A stretch of 64,000 nucleotides of DNA. It comes from Limnobacter alexandrii. Its GTDB lineage: Bacteria > Pseudomonadota > Gammaproteobacteria > Burkholderiales > Burkholderiaceae_B. The notes beneath the pieces were generated by a model. It was given only the letters and a program-made list of their open reading frames with translations. It was not told the origin of the DNA and did no database searches. Below, piece by piece: positions 44,601 to 53,012 of this stretch (the first letter of the stretch is position 1; the number at the start of each line of letters is the position of its first letter). The stretch spans positions 522,014-586,013 of the forward strand of contig NZ_SWKN01000006.1 of the NCBI RefSeq assembly GCF_005871185.1, read 5' to 3'. Position numbers and translations under genes: made by a program.

Positions 44601-46318
44601 GACGTGCTTCCTCTTGCCTTGGCCTCAAGTTCATGCGGGAAGTAGCGAATGACGCAATCAACGGGGTTGGGGGCGGCTTGGCCCAGGCCGCAAATGGAGG
44701 CATTGCGCATCACAGTGGACAGCTCTTTGAGCAAAGGCACATCCCATTGGGGCTGATTGATCAAGGCCAGTGCTTTGGCGGTGCCTGCCCGGCAGGGTGT
44801 GCATTGCCCGCAGCTTTCATGCACAAAAAAACGCATCAGATTGCGGGCCATGTGCACGGCACTGTCTGCTTGGGAGAACACCACAATGGCCGCTGAACCG
44901 ATGAAGCAGCCGTGGGGCTGCAAGGTGTCGAAGTCAAGCGGTACGTCGGCCAGTGTTGCTGGCAAGATGCCACCCGATGCCCCGCCCGGCAAATAGCCAT
45001 ACAGGATATGCCCAGCCTGCATGCCGCCGCAGTACTCTGCAATCAGTTCATTCAGGGTGATGCCCGCAGGTGCCACGTGAACACCGGGTTTGTTGACCCG
45101 GCCCGACACTGAAAAAGAGCGCAAACCACTGCGCCCGTGGCGGCCTTGTTCGGAAAACCAGCTTGCGCCTTGCTCAAGAATGGCAGGCACCCAGTACAGG
45201 GTTTCAAAGTTGTGAACCAGGGTGGGTGTGTTGAACAAACCCACTTGCGCCACATAAGGCGGGCGTAGCCTTGGCAAGCCCCGTTTGCCTTCGATTGATT
45301 CAAGCATGGCGGATTCTTCGCCGCAAATGTAGGCCCCTGCCCCACGACGAAGTTCGATGGTGGGCATGTCGGGCATGGGCGGGTTGGCTTTGAGAAGGGC
45401 CAGTTCGGCCTGCAACATGGCCCGGCAAGCGTGGTACTCGTCGCGCAGGTAAATGTAGATGGCGCAGGCCTCAACGGCCCACCCCGCAATCAGCATGCCT
45501 TCCAGAAACTGGTGTGGGTTGCGCTCAAGGTAGCTGCGGTCTTTGAAGGTGCCGGGTTCGCCCTCGTCGATGTTCACGGCCATTAAACGGGGGGAAGTTT
45601 GCTCACGCACAATGGCCCACTTTTTCCCGGCCGGAAAACCAGCGCCACCCAAACCGCGCAGGCCTGAATTTGAGAGGGTTTCAATGACTGAGGCTACACT
45701 GCGCGAACCACTGACACACGCGTGTAAAAGTTGATAACCCCCTGTGGCTTCGTATTGGGCCCGCCCCGTGTGGGGCGGTGGCAAGGCCTTGGTGTGCTGG
45801 CCAAACGCCGCTTCCATGATTGCATGGTGATTGGCCCAGCCCATTTCATGCTGGCCCACAGCCGCAGCCGGGGCTTGCTCGCAACGCCCAATGCAGGGCA
45901 CGGCTTGAACCCGCACGGTACTTCCCAGCAACGCCGGTAACTTCTCGATCAGCGCTTCTGCACCGGCCATGCAGCAGGAAGGGCCATTGCACACGCGCAC
46001 GGTCAGGGCATGGTTCAAGGTGTTTGGCGCATTCACAACATCAAAGTGGTGGTAAAAGGTGGCCACTTCGAACACTTCGGTTTGTGACAGGTTCAGGCAT
46101 TCAGCCAAGGCGGCCAGGTGTGCTTTGGGCAGGCAGCCCAGGTGGTCTTGAAGTTGATGCAGGTATTCAATCAGCAGGTCGAGGCGCAGTTTCTCATGGC
46201 CCAGAATGGCAAGCACTTCTGACACGCGATCTGGGTCGGCCTGCCGGCCTTTGGGCTTTTTGCGGTGTTGTTGCGCAAAGTCAACAGCAGTTGCAATCGG
46301 TATGATTGCCTGGTTCAT
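44597..46318 (-). CDS. fdsB: Formate dehydrogenase diaphorase subunit, FdsG-FdsB fusion
   Basis: 573 residues combining two subunits that are usually separate. Residues 1-190 are NuoE/FdsG-like with a 2Fe-2S thioredoxin fold (CNGPSCCMAG and CIGRCEQAP). The rest is NuoF/FdsB-like: FMN/NADH motifs GLGGAGFPAGKKW and GAGAYICGEESAMLESIEG, then 4Fe-4S cysteines (SCGQCTPCRAG, ICGLGQ). It passes electrons from FdsA to NAD+. Translationally coupled to fdsA. It could be an older split-gene fusion or a lineage trait. Confidence 0.93.
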   Translation of the reverse strand: MNQAIIPIATAVDFAQQHRKKPKGRQADPDRVSEVLAILGHEKLRLDLLIEYLHQLQDHLGCLPKAHLAALAECLNLSQTEVFEVATFYHHFDVVNAPNTLNHALTVRVCNGPSCCMAGAEALIEKLPALLGSTVRVQAVPCIGRCEQAPAAAVGQHEMGWANHHAIMEAAFGQHTKALPPPHTGRAQYEATGGYQLLHACVSGSRSVASVIETLSNSGLRGLGGAGFPAGKKWAIVREQTSPRLMAVNIDEGEPGTFKDRSYLERNPHQFLEGMLIAGWAVEACAIYIYLRDEYHACRAMLQAELALLKANPPMPDMPTIELRRGAGAYICGEESAMLESIEGKRGLPRLRPPYVAQVGLFNTPTLVHNFETLYWVPAILEQGASWFSEQGRHGRSGLRSFSVSGRVNKPGVHVAPAGITLNELIAEYCGGMQAGHILYGYLPGGASGGILPATLADVPLDFDTLQPHGCFIGSAAIVVFSQADSAVHMARNLMRFFVHESCGQCTPCRAGTAKALALINQPQWDVPLLKELSTVMRNASICGLGQAAPNPVDCVIRYFPHELEAKARGSTS

Positions 46319-46350
46319 CTTGTCTCCACCTTCTGTTGTTCGCCTTATTA

Positions 46351-46374
46351 GGCCGTGATTGAACTTACACGGCC
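46351..46374. promoter_or_regulatory. Inverted repeat upstream of the formate dehydrogenase operon
   Basis: GGCCGTG (46351-46357) and CACGGCC (46368-46374), perfect 7-base arms, 10-base spacer, 33-56 bases upstream of the start at 46318. A candidate operator; no cognate regulator gene lies next to it. Confidence 0.4.
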
Positions 46375-46509
46375 CTTTCTAGGACCAAGGGGTTGTGGTG
46401 AAGTTCATCGTAAACCTGCAAGTCCATTTGCCGTTAGTGGATTCTGTCAACCCAAGTTTGCTGCGCTGCGGTAGCATCCTGTTCTTGAATCTGTTTTTGA
46501 AAAATGTGT

Positions 46510-47469
46510 ATGAAAAACAAGCCTTTTGGCATTTTAATGGCGTCCTTGTTGGCCTTGGTGCTGTCGGCCTGTGCCACGGTTGCACCGCCCGAGGTACCTT
46601 TGCCCGAGCCCGTTCCGGCTGCCCAGGCACAAGACCCGGCTGCACCAAAAACCCGCGAGCCTGTGATTGCATTGGTTCTGGGCGGTGGTGGCGTAAAAGG
46701 TTTCGCCCATGTGGGCGTGATCAAGGTATTGGAAAGCCACGGTATCAAGCCCAGCATTGTGGTGGGCACCAGCGCGGGCAGCTTTGTGGGCGCCTTGTAT
46801 GCCAGTGGCATGAATGCCTATACCTTGCAAAGCGTTGCTTTGGGCATGCAAGAGGCCGATATACGAGACCTTACTTTGAGCAGTCAGGGGTTTTTGATTG
46901 GCGACAAATTACAGCAGTATGTGAACACGCAGGTGAAGAACAAGGCCATTCATCAATTTCCTATTCGATTTGCCGCCGTGGCCACGGATCTTGAAAGCGG
47001 CGAGAAAGTGGCGTTTAACTATGGAAACGCTGGGCAAGCCGTGCGTGCCTCCTGCAGCATCCCAAATGTTTTTTTGCCCACCCGCATTGGCAAGCGCCAG
47101 TTTGTGGATGGCGGTTTGGTAAGCCCGGTGCCAGTGCTCACGGCCCGTGAAATGGGCGCCGATGTGGTGATTGCTGTGGATATTTCAGCCAAACCACGCA
47201 CCGGGGCTGCTGCCTTGGGCTGGTGGGGATTGCTGGACCAAAGCATCAATATTTTGAGCCAGCAAGCCATTCGTGCGGAGTTGGCCCGAGCCGATGTGGT
47301 GATACAGCCCAGCGTGCAACATGCGGACGCATTGAACCTGGATCAGCGCCATGAGTTTTTGCTGGAAGGCGAAAAAGTGGCCCAACAACTGGTGCCGAAA
47401 ATACAGGCCGCAATACAAGGCAGCCGTGAACGGCTGATGGCCCAGGCAAACCCACAGGCACGGCTGTAA
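46510..47469 (+). CDS. Patatin-like phospholipase lipoprotein
   Basis: 319 residues from the ATG at 46510 (MKNKPFGIL). A lipoprotein signal ends in LSAC. The patatin domain is complete: GGGGVKGFAHVGV oxyanion loop, nucleophile Ser in GTSAG, and the dyad Asp in VDGGLVSPVP. It acts on phospholipid or ester substrates at the envelope; the lipid anchor is expected in the outer or inner membrane. Confidence 0.92.
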   Translation: MKNKPFGILMASLLALVLSACATVAPPEVPLPEPVPAAQAQDPAAPKTREPVIALVLGGGGVKGFAHVGVIKVLESHGIKPSIVVGTSAGSFVGALYASGMNAYTLQSVALGMQEADIRDLTLSSQGFLIGDKLQQYVNTQVKNKAIHQFPIRFAAVATDLESGEKVAFNYGNAGQAVRASCSIPNVFLPTRIGKRQFVDGGLVSPVPVLTAREMGADVVIAVDISAKPRTGAAALGWWGLLDQSINILSQQAIRAELARADVVIQPSVQHADALNLDQRHEFLLEGEKVAQQLVPKIQAAIQGSRERLMAQANPQARL

Positions 47470-47491
47470 ATTTTCGCAGTACAATGCCTTG

Positions 47492-48187
47492 ATGACACAA
47501 GAAAAAACAGGGCATGCAGACATGGGTTCGCAGACGGACAAACCCACAATTTTGATCGCTGAAGACCACCCGATGATCTCAATCATGTTGGCTGACATGA
47601 TTGATCAGCTGGTTACCCACAGTGAGATTATTGTGGTGGAAAGCATGGAAAAGGCGCGGGCCGTACAGGCGATACCGAACCTCGTAATTGCGGACCTGGA
47701 TCTTCCTGATTCCAAAGGTGTGAACACCATCAACACTTTTGCTGTGTTGTTTCCCCAATGCCCAAAACTGATTTGCTCTGGCGTGCTGGACAAGAACTTG
47801 GCGCGCGAAGCAGAGCGCGCTGGCTACTTTTATGTGAACAAGGCCAGCACTTACCCCGAACTGCTTCGTGCCCTTCAAAACCTGTTGATACAGGCGGGGG
47901 TGCTTGATGATGTGCCCAGAGGCACCGAGAAGGCAGCCAACGAATACCATTCCAACATTTATGCCCCGGGGTCGGACAAGCCCCTGACCTGGAAACAGGT
48001 GGAAATCATGCGCAAAACGGCAGAAGGTTTGTCGGCCAAGGAAGTGGCACGCGAGATGGACATCAGCCCGGACACCGTGCGTGGCCATATCAAGGAAATT
48101 TTCTTGCGACTGGGTGCCAAAAACAAAGGCCAGGCAGTTGATATTTTCATTCGGGCCGAACGCAAAGCGCGTTTGCTCGATTCTTGA
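47492..48187 (+). CDS. NarL/LuxR-type response regulator (copy 3)
   Basis: 231 residues from the ATG at 47492; an internal ATG at 47522 (MGSQTDKPTILIA) is a good alternative, with AGGG ten bases upstream. Receiver ILIAEDHPMISIML, phosphoacceptor Asp (VIADLDLPD) and switch Lys (VNKAST). The linker has HSNIYAPGSDKP and the helix-turn-helix LTWKQVEIMRKTAEGLSAKE with SPDTVRGHIKEIFLRL. No kinase is adjacent. It lies 23 bases before the DUF4197 gene. Confidence 0.88.
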   Translation: MTQEKTGHADMGSQTDKPTILIAEDHPMISIMLADMIDQLVTHSEIIVVESMEKARAVQAIPNLVIADLDLPDSKGVNTINTFAVLFPQCPKLICSGVLDKNLAREAERAGYFYVNKASTYPELLRALQNLLIQAGVLDDVPRGTEKAANEYHSNIYAPGSDKPLTWKQVEIMRKTAEGLSAKEVAREMDISPDTVRGHIKEIFLRLGAKNKGQAVDIFIRAERKARLLDS

Positions 48188-48210
48188 ACCCCCCTGGCTG
48201 GGAGGCCAAC

Positions 48211-48900
48211 ATGACTTATTTGATGCGTTCCTTGCTGACCTTGCTGGCCCTGGTTTTCACGGGTGTTGTGGCTGCTGCTGATTTAAGCGGCATCACCAGC
48301 AAAGAGGCAGTCACTGCCCTGCGTACCACCTTAAGCAAAGGGGCCGATGCGGCTGTGGGCAGCCTGGGCAAGACCGATGGTTTTTTGGGCAACCCGGCTG
48401 TGCGAATCAAGTTGCCGGAGTACCTGGAGAACAGCAAGGGACTGCTGAAAATGATGGGCATGGGTTCGCAGCTTGACCAGATGGAAGTCAGCATGAACCG
48501 CGCTGCGGAAGCTGCTGTGCCACAAGCCAAGGCGGTTTTGAAGAAGACGATTCAAAACATGACTGTTGAGGACGCCAAACAGGTACTGAGTGGCGGCGAT
48601 ACAGCCGTGACTGATTTTTTCAGAAGCAAAACCCAGGCCGATTTGTACACCCAGTTGCTACCGATTGTGAAAGGCAAAACTGCACAGGTGGGTTTGGCGC
48701 AGCAGTACAACGCACTGGCTGAGAATGGCAGCCGCCTTGGTTTGGTAAAGCCGGAAGATGCGAATTTGGAAGGTTATGTCACCAACAAAGCGCTTGATGC
48801 GTTGTTTTTGATGGTGGCCGAGGAAGAAAAAGCGATTCGGGCCAATCCAGTGGCTGCGGGTAGCGCGGTGCTTAAAAAAGTTTTCGGGAGTTTGAAGTGA
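48211..48900 (+). CDS. DUF4197 family exported protein
   Basis: 229 residues from the ATG at 48211, with GGGAGG upstream. A signal peptide (LLTLLALVFTGVVAAA) is followed by the helical DUF4197 domain (GITSKEAVTALRTTLSKGAD, AVPQAKAVLKKTIQNMTVED). Function unknown. It overlaps the PCu(A)C gene by GTGA and follows a response regulator, so all three may be one operon. Confidence 0.85.
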   Translation: MTYLMRSLLTLLALVFTGVVAAADLSGITSKEAVTALRTTLSKGADAAVGSLGKTDGFLGNPAVRIKLPEYLENSKGLLKMMGMGSQLDQMEVSMNRAAEAAVPQAKAVLKKTIQNMTVEDAKQVLSGGDTAVTDFFRSKTQADLYTQLLPIVKGKTAQVGLAQQYNALAENGSRLGLVKPEDANLEGYVTNKALDALFLMVAEEEKAIRANPVAAGSAVLKKVFGSLK

Positions 48901-49457
48901 AGAAAATGATTCAACTGACCGCAGTGTCTGCGGTGTTTGTATTGGCAGCCTGTTCGGAACACCATGACCATGGTGCGGAATCTGGCCATTCTCACGATGC
49001 CCCCGTGGCAGCGGAGCAAGCGACAACTCCCGCACAAGTACAAGACGGTATTTCGGTTGAAAACGCGTGGGTGCGCCCAACGGTGGGCGAGCAAGACGCC
49101 ACCGGTGCCTACCTGACCATTACCAGCCAAGAGCCCATGGCTTTGGTGGGGGTGGCCACACCTGCGGCTGAAATTGCTGAGGTGCATGAAATGAAAATGG
49201 ATGGCGACATCATGCGCATGCGCATGGCTGAGCGCATTGAAATGACAGCAGGCGAACCGCTGGAACTAAAACCGGGTGGCTACCATGTCATGTTGATGGC
49301 CCTGACTGCACCTGTGGAAGCCGGGCAGGAAATTGAATTGAGCCTGCAATTTGAGAAAGCCGATGGCAGCAAAATTGAAATGCCCGTGAAAGCTGTGGCA
49401 GGCCAGAACGCAGCGGGTGATCACCACAGCGGTGGCGGTGGTGATCACAAGCACTAA
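48897..49457 (+). CDS. PCu(A)C-type periplasmic copper chaperone
   Basis: 186 residues from a GTG at 48897 (VKKMIQLTAV). A lipoprotein-like signal ends at LAAC. The copper site has HEMKMDG ... GGYHVMLM, the His-Met pattern of PCu(A)C. Both ends are His-rich (HHDHGAESGHSH; DHHSGGGGDHKH). It would carry copper(I) for cytochrome oxidase assembly or detoxification. It converges on the TonB receptor gene. Confidence 0.9.
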   Translation: MKKMIQLTAVSAVFVLAACSEHHDHGAESGHSHDAPVAAEQATTPAQVQDGISVENAWVRPTVGEQDATGAYLTITSQEPMALVGVATPAAEIAEVHEMKMDGDIMRMRMAERIEMTAGEPLELKPGGYHVMLMALTAPVEAGQEIELSLQFEKADGSKIEMPVKAVAGQNAAGDHHSGGGGDHKH

Positions 49458-49472
49458 GGTCATCAAGCAGAT

Positions 49473-51539
49473 TTAGAAAGCCAGTTTTACACCCACCAGC
49501 GCGGAACGCCCACCCAGCGGCGTGTAACCGCGCACGGTGTTCAGCGTGGTGGCTGAGAATGCCAGCTCATCTGTCAGGTTTTGCAAGTTGGCGAATACCT
49601 CGCCACCGGTCCGCCCCCAAGTGAATGCTTTGCCAATGCGCAAATTCAGCAATTCATAGCCGTCTACTTCCACATCACCTGCACCTGCTTTGCTGTCGCT
49701 GACCCAAATCAGCTCGGGCGCAATTGTCCAGCCAGCTTGTGTGTAGGCGGCAGTGGCCACCACACGTTGCGGGCTGATGCGAGGCAGGTTGCCACCTCCG
49801 TCCGTGCGTTTGCCACGGACAAGATCGTACTGAATGCTGGGCTGCAACTTGCCGGCCCCCATGGCGTAAGCAGTTTGATAAGCCAGTTCGATCCCTTGAA
49901 ACTCGGCAGGCACCGCAGTGAAATCGAACACTTGAATGGGTGGCTCACCGGGTGCTTCAATGAACTCGGCATTGGCCCCTGTTCGGCCAATCAAGGCAAT
50001 GTAATTGCTGTATCGGCTTGCAAAGGCAGTGGCATTGAATTTGGATTCCCCTTGAGCCCAGGTGCTGGTCAACTCCAGGTGGCGGCCGCTTTCTTCTTGC
50101 AAATTCGGGTTGCCTTTTTCGTAAGCGTCGGTCGCCACGTGCACGCCGTCGGCGTACAACTCGAAGCTGGAAGGTGCGCGCTCAACGCGAGACACGGAGC
50201 CGCCAAGCGACCAGCCATTGCCAATCGGCGCTGTGTAACCCAGGGAAACGGAACTGGGGCTGAAACTGCGATTAATCGCAGGGCCTGCATCCACACCCGC
50301 ACCTGCAACAGGACCATTCAAGGGTGAAAGGCCACTGCTGGCCGCGTTCACGTCAACCTGGTCGCCCCGCAGGCCAAATTCAAACACGCCACTGTTTTCT
50401 TGCCCACGGCTGGCGCGGAAAATGGTGAAGATGCCTGTTTGATCAGTGCTGGTGCTGGGCACAAATGCCTCATCGCCGATTGCTGAAAAGTCGGTTCGCT
50501 CAAATTGCAGGCCTGTGCTGGTGCTGATATTCAGCCCGGCAATCGAGAACGGTTGCAAGGCCACTTCCACCCGACCATCCACACCATCGTTTACAAACAG
50601 GGTGGCTGGTGCGCCGTCCTCAAATTCCTGGTGCTGATAATCGGTTTTGGCCAGGCGGTATTTCACTTGCTTGAAGGCGGCATTGTTGAAGTTTTGCTCG
50701 CCTTCCAGTGCGTAGCGTTCGCTTTCCATACCAATGCGCACATCGAGCGATTTCGGCACGCCGTATTCATTGTTGTAACGCTCGGCAGACACGCCAATGT
50801 AGCCGTTGCCTGTTTGGAACGATGCACCAATGGAAGCACCATCAGATTTCGAGGACGAGTTTTGAACCCGGTTACCGGTCACCCCATCGGGGTCGGTGAA
50901 GGAGGGAGTTTCAAGATCGCGCGTGGTGCGCTTGAACCCATCCAGGTGAATGCTGACGCCCTGCCCCAAACCGGCATCCAGTTTGAAGCCACCTGCAGTT
51001 TGGTCGGCGGCACCCCCCCCCAGCAAATTCACCTCGCCTTGAAGGCCTTGAACCGGTTTGCGTGCAATGCGTTGATCCACAAGGTTGACCACACCGCCGA
51101 CTGCATTGCCACCGTACGCCAACGCGGCAGGACCGCGAAGAATTTCAACCTGCTGCAGTGAAAACGGGTCTATTGGCAAGGCGTGGTCGAAGCTGAGCGC
51201 AGACACATCCACCGTGGCGGCAGAGTTGCGCAGAATCTTGATGCGGTCGGAATCCTGGCCGCGCACAATGGGGCGGCTTGAATTGGGGCCAAAACCGGTG
51301 GCGGATACCCCGGGTTCATAACGCAAGGCCTCGCCAAGGGTGCTGGCACCGCTGGCATTCAGTTCATCGGCCTTGATGATGGAAAACGGTTTTGTGATGG
51401 ATTCGGGCTGCTCGGCTGTGCCGGTGACCACGACGGATTCAAGCAAGGCTTCTTGAGCCAAGGCCTGGGTTTGAGCAATAAAAAGCAAGCTGGCCAGCGC
51501 CACGGCGCGGCGCTGAAATTGGGATTTGTTCATGTTCAT
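49473..51539 (-). CDS. TonB-dependent receptor, ZnuD-like
   Basis: 688 residues (an alternative start ATG at 51533 is better spaced to AGGAA). The signal peptide ends near TQALA. The TonB box is ESVVVTG. The plug has GPNSSRPIVRGQDSDRIKI and SSLSPDHA-like VSALSFDHALPIDPF, typical of ZnuD and related zinc/copper receptors, followed by a 22-strand barrel ending in VGVKLAF. A run of nine G lies in the coding strand at 51013-51021, in the LLGGGAADQ codons, a possible phase-variation site. A His-rich exported protein is encoded upstream. Confidence 0.88.
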   Translation of the reverse strand: MNMNKSQFQRRAVALASLLFIAQTQALAQEALLESVVVTGTAEQPESITKPFSIIKADELNASGASTLGEALRYEPGVSATGFGPNSSRPIVRGQDSDRIKILRNSAATVDVSALSFDHALPIDPFSLQQVEILRGPAALAYGGNAVGGVVNLVDQRIARKPVQGLQGEVNLLGGGAADQTAGGFKLDAGLGQGVSIHLDGFKRTTRDLETPSFTDPDGVTGNRVQNSSSKSDGASIGASFQTGNGYIGVSAERYNNEYGVPKSLDVRIGMESERYALEGEQNFNNAAFKQVKYRLAKTDYQHQEFEDGAPATLFVNDGVDGRVEVALQPFSIAGLNISTSTGLQFERTDFSAIGDEAFVPSTSTDQTGIFTIFRASRGQENSGVFEFGLRGDQVDVNAASSGLSPLNGPVAGAGVDAGPAINRSFSPSSVSLGYTAPIGNGWSLGGSVSRVERAPSSFELYADGVHVATDAYEKGNPNLQEESGRHLELTSTWAQGESKFNATAFASRYSNYIALIGRTGANAEFIEAPGEPPIQVFDFTAVPAEFQGIELAYQTAYAMGAGKLQPSIQYDLVRGKRTDGGGNLPRISPQRVVATAAYTQAGWTIAPELIWVSDSKAGAGDVEVDGYELLNLRIGKAFTWGRTGGEVFANLQNLTDELAFSATTLNTVRGYTPLGGRSALVGVKLAF

Positions 51540-51629
51540 TTCCTGAAATACAGCAAGCCGCCACCCAGCCTGTGTTGATCACAACAGGGCAAGCATGGCG
51601 ACACAAAAAAATAATCGGGATTGTTTGCT

Positions 51630-51977
51630 TCAGGAAAAACTAGGTGGGTCGCGAACCCGAACGCGTTGCGCGAACAGGGCATTGCGCGGGGGTTCAACTG
51701 CGATGTGTTGGGTGCCCAATTGGGCCAGCACGGGCAATGCAAGGCCGGTAGGCGGATTCGAAACTGCGGCCTGTGCGGTGGTTAAGCCGTCGAACAACAG
51801 GCAAGAGTGAAGTAAATCGCTGACGGCAGCATGCTCAGGGTCATGATTGTGAGCATGGCCGTGCACCGATTCAGCCTGTATCGAGTCCCGGTGCTCAATG
51901 CTGTGGGCAAGCCCTGCCCATTGCGTGGCCAGTACGGCCAGCGCGATCAGCATGTGTTGGAACCAGCGGGTGCGCAT
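51630..51977 (-). CDS. His-rich exported protein, DUF2946-like
   Basis: 115 residues from the ATG at 51977; a GTG at 51989 is an alternative. A signal peptide (MLIALAVLATQWAGLAHS) is followed by His-rich HGHAHNHDPEHAA and HSCLLFDGLTTAQ. Such short proteins often sit beside TonB receptors for zinc or copper. The mature part may bind metal. It lies 90 bases upstream of the receptor and is probably in the same operon. Confidence 0.7.
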   Translation of the reverse strand: MRTRWFQHMLIALAVLATQWAGLAHSIEHRDSIQAESVHGHAHNHDPEHAAVSDLLHSCLLFDGLTTAQAAVSNPPTGLALPVLAQLGTQHIAVEPPRNALFAQRVRVRDPPSFS

Positions 51978-52043
51978 TGGGGAGATCACTTCGAAGGACT
52001 GCGATTGAAGTAGTTTAACAAAGCTGTCAAGTCGGTGCGGTGC

Positions 52044-52952
52044 TTAGTGGCCGGCTTTGCGTCTCATCTCTGCCAGACGTTGGTCTTTCAAGGTCCAGAT
52101 GTCACCAATCCAGGTTTTGAAGCGGCCCTTGAAGTCCAGGTCATTGCGAAAATCACCTGCGATCATGTCGACAGGTATAGGCAGAATTTCAACATGCACC
52201 TGCATATTGGGTTGCTTGCCGCACAGCCAGCTCCAGGTGATATTGCCTTGGCTTGGTCCATAGGCAATGGTGACATTGACCATGCCTTCAAACTGCTCGC
52301 CCATGGCGTTCAGCGAGGCAGACAAGCCACCGTATTTGGGACCCAGCAGGTGGGTGTAGGGCGATTTGGTTTTGGCTTTTTTGGCTGGGGTAAACCGAGT
52401 CCCTTCCAGAAAGTTGATCACGGTGACCGGGCTTTCCTTGTATACCTCGCAGGCCTTGCGGGTGGTTTCCAGGTCTTGGCTGGCCAGCACCGGGTTGCGT
52501 GCAATTGCGGCGCGGCTGTGGCGTTTCATGAAGGGAAAGTCCATGGCCCAGCACACCACACCCACAATGGGCACCCAAATCAGTTCTTTCTTCAGGAAGA
52601 ACCGGCCAAAGGGCGCATGGCCATGCAGCACATCGAACAACACCACAATGTCGGCCCAAGCTGTGTGGTTACTGATCACCAAATAACTGCTGTGCGGTTT
52701 GAACTCGCCATGAATTTCAACTTGCCCCTGTTGACCGTGCAGCAATTTGTAAAGCAGTTTGTCAGAACCCACCCACCAGGTGGCAATTTGCACGCAGCAG
52801 TTGGAGGCCACACGTTGCACCCGATACACCGGCACGAGGCGCAACAAAATAAAGGGGAACATGACGATGAACCAGAAGGTAATGCACAGGCTCATCAGGG
52901 CAACGGTGAGTATGCCAATGACTGGGGCTGGGAGGACTTTTGACAGGGGCAC
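52044..52952 (-). CDS. PlsC-type 1-acylglycerol-3-phosphate acyltransferase (YihG-like)
   Basis: 302 residues. An N-terminal membrane helix (VALMSLCITFWFIVMFPFIL) precedes the acyltransferase motifs NHTAWAD and FLEGTRFTP. Length and tail fit the YihG-like branch of the LPLAT family, acting at the inner membrane in phospholipid synthesis. A gap of 60 bases follows to phoD. Confidence 0.88.
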   Translation of the reverse strand: MPLSKVLPAPVIGILTVALMSLCITFWFIVMFPFILLRLVPVYRVQRVASNCCVQIATWWVGSDKLLYKLLHGQQGQVEIHGEFKPHSSYLVISNHTAWADIVVLFDVLHGHAPFGRFFLKKELIWVPIVGVVCWAMDFPFMKRHSRAAIARNPVLASQDLETTRKACEVYKESPVTVINFLEGTRFTPAKKAKTKSPYTHLLGPKYGGLSASLNAMGEQFEGMVNVTIAYGPSQGNITWSWLCGKQPNMQVHVEILPIPVDMIAGDFRNDLDFKGRFKTWIGDIWTLKDQRLAEMRRKAGH

Positions 52953-53012
52953 TTGGGGATCCGGACTCGGTTGATGGACAACGAAACAGCCCGGATCTTA
53001 CCCTAGAAACCT

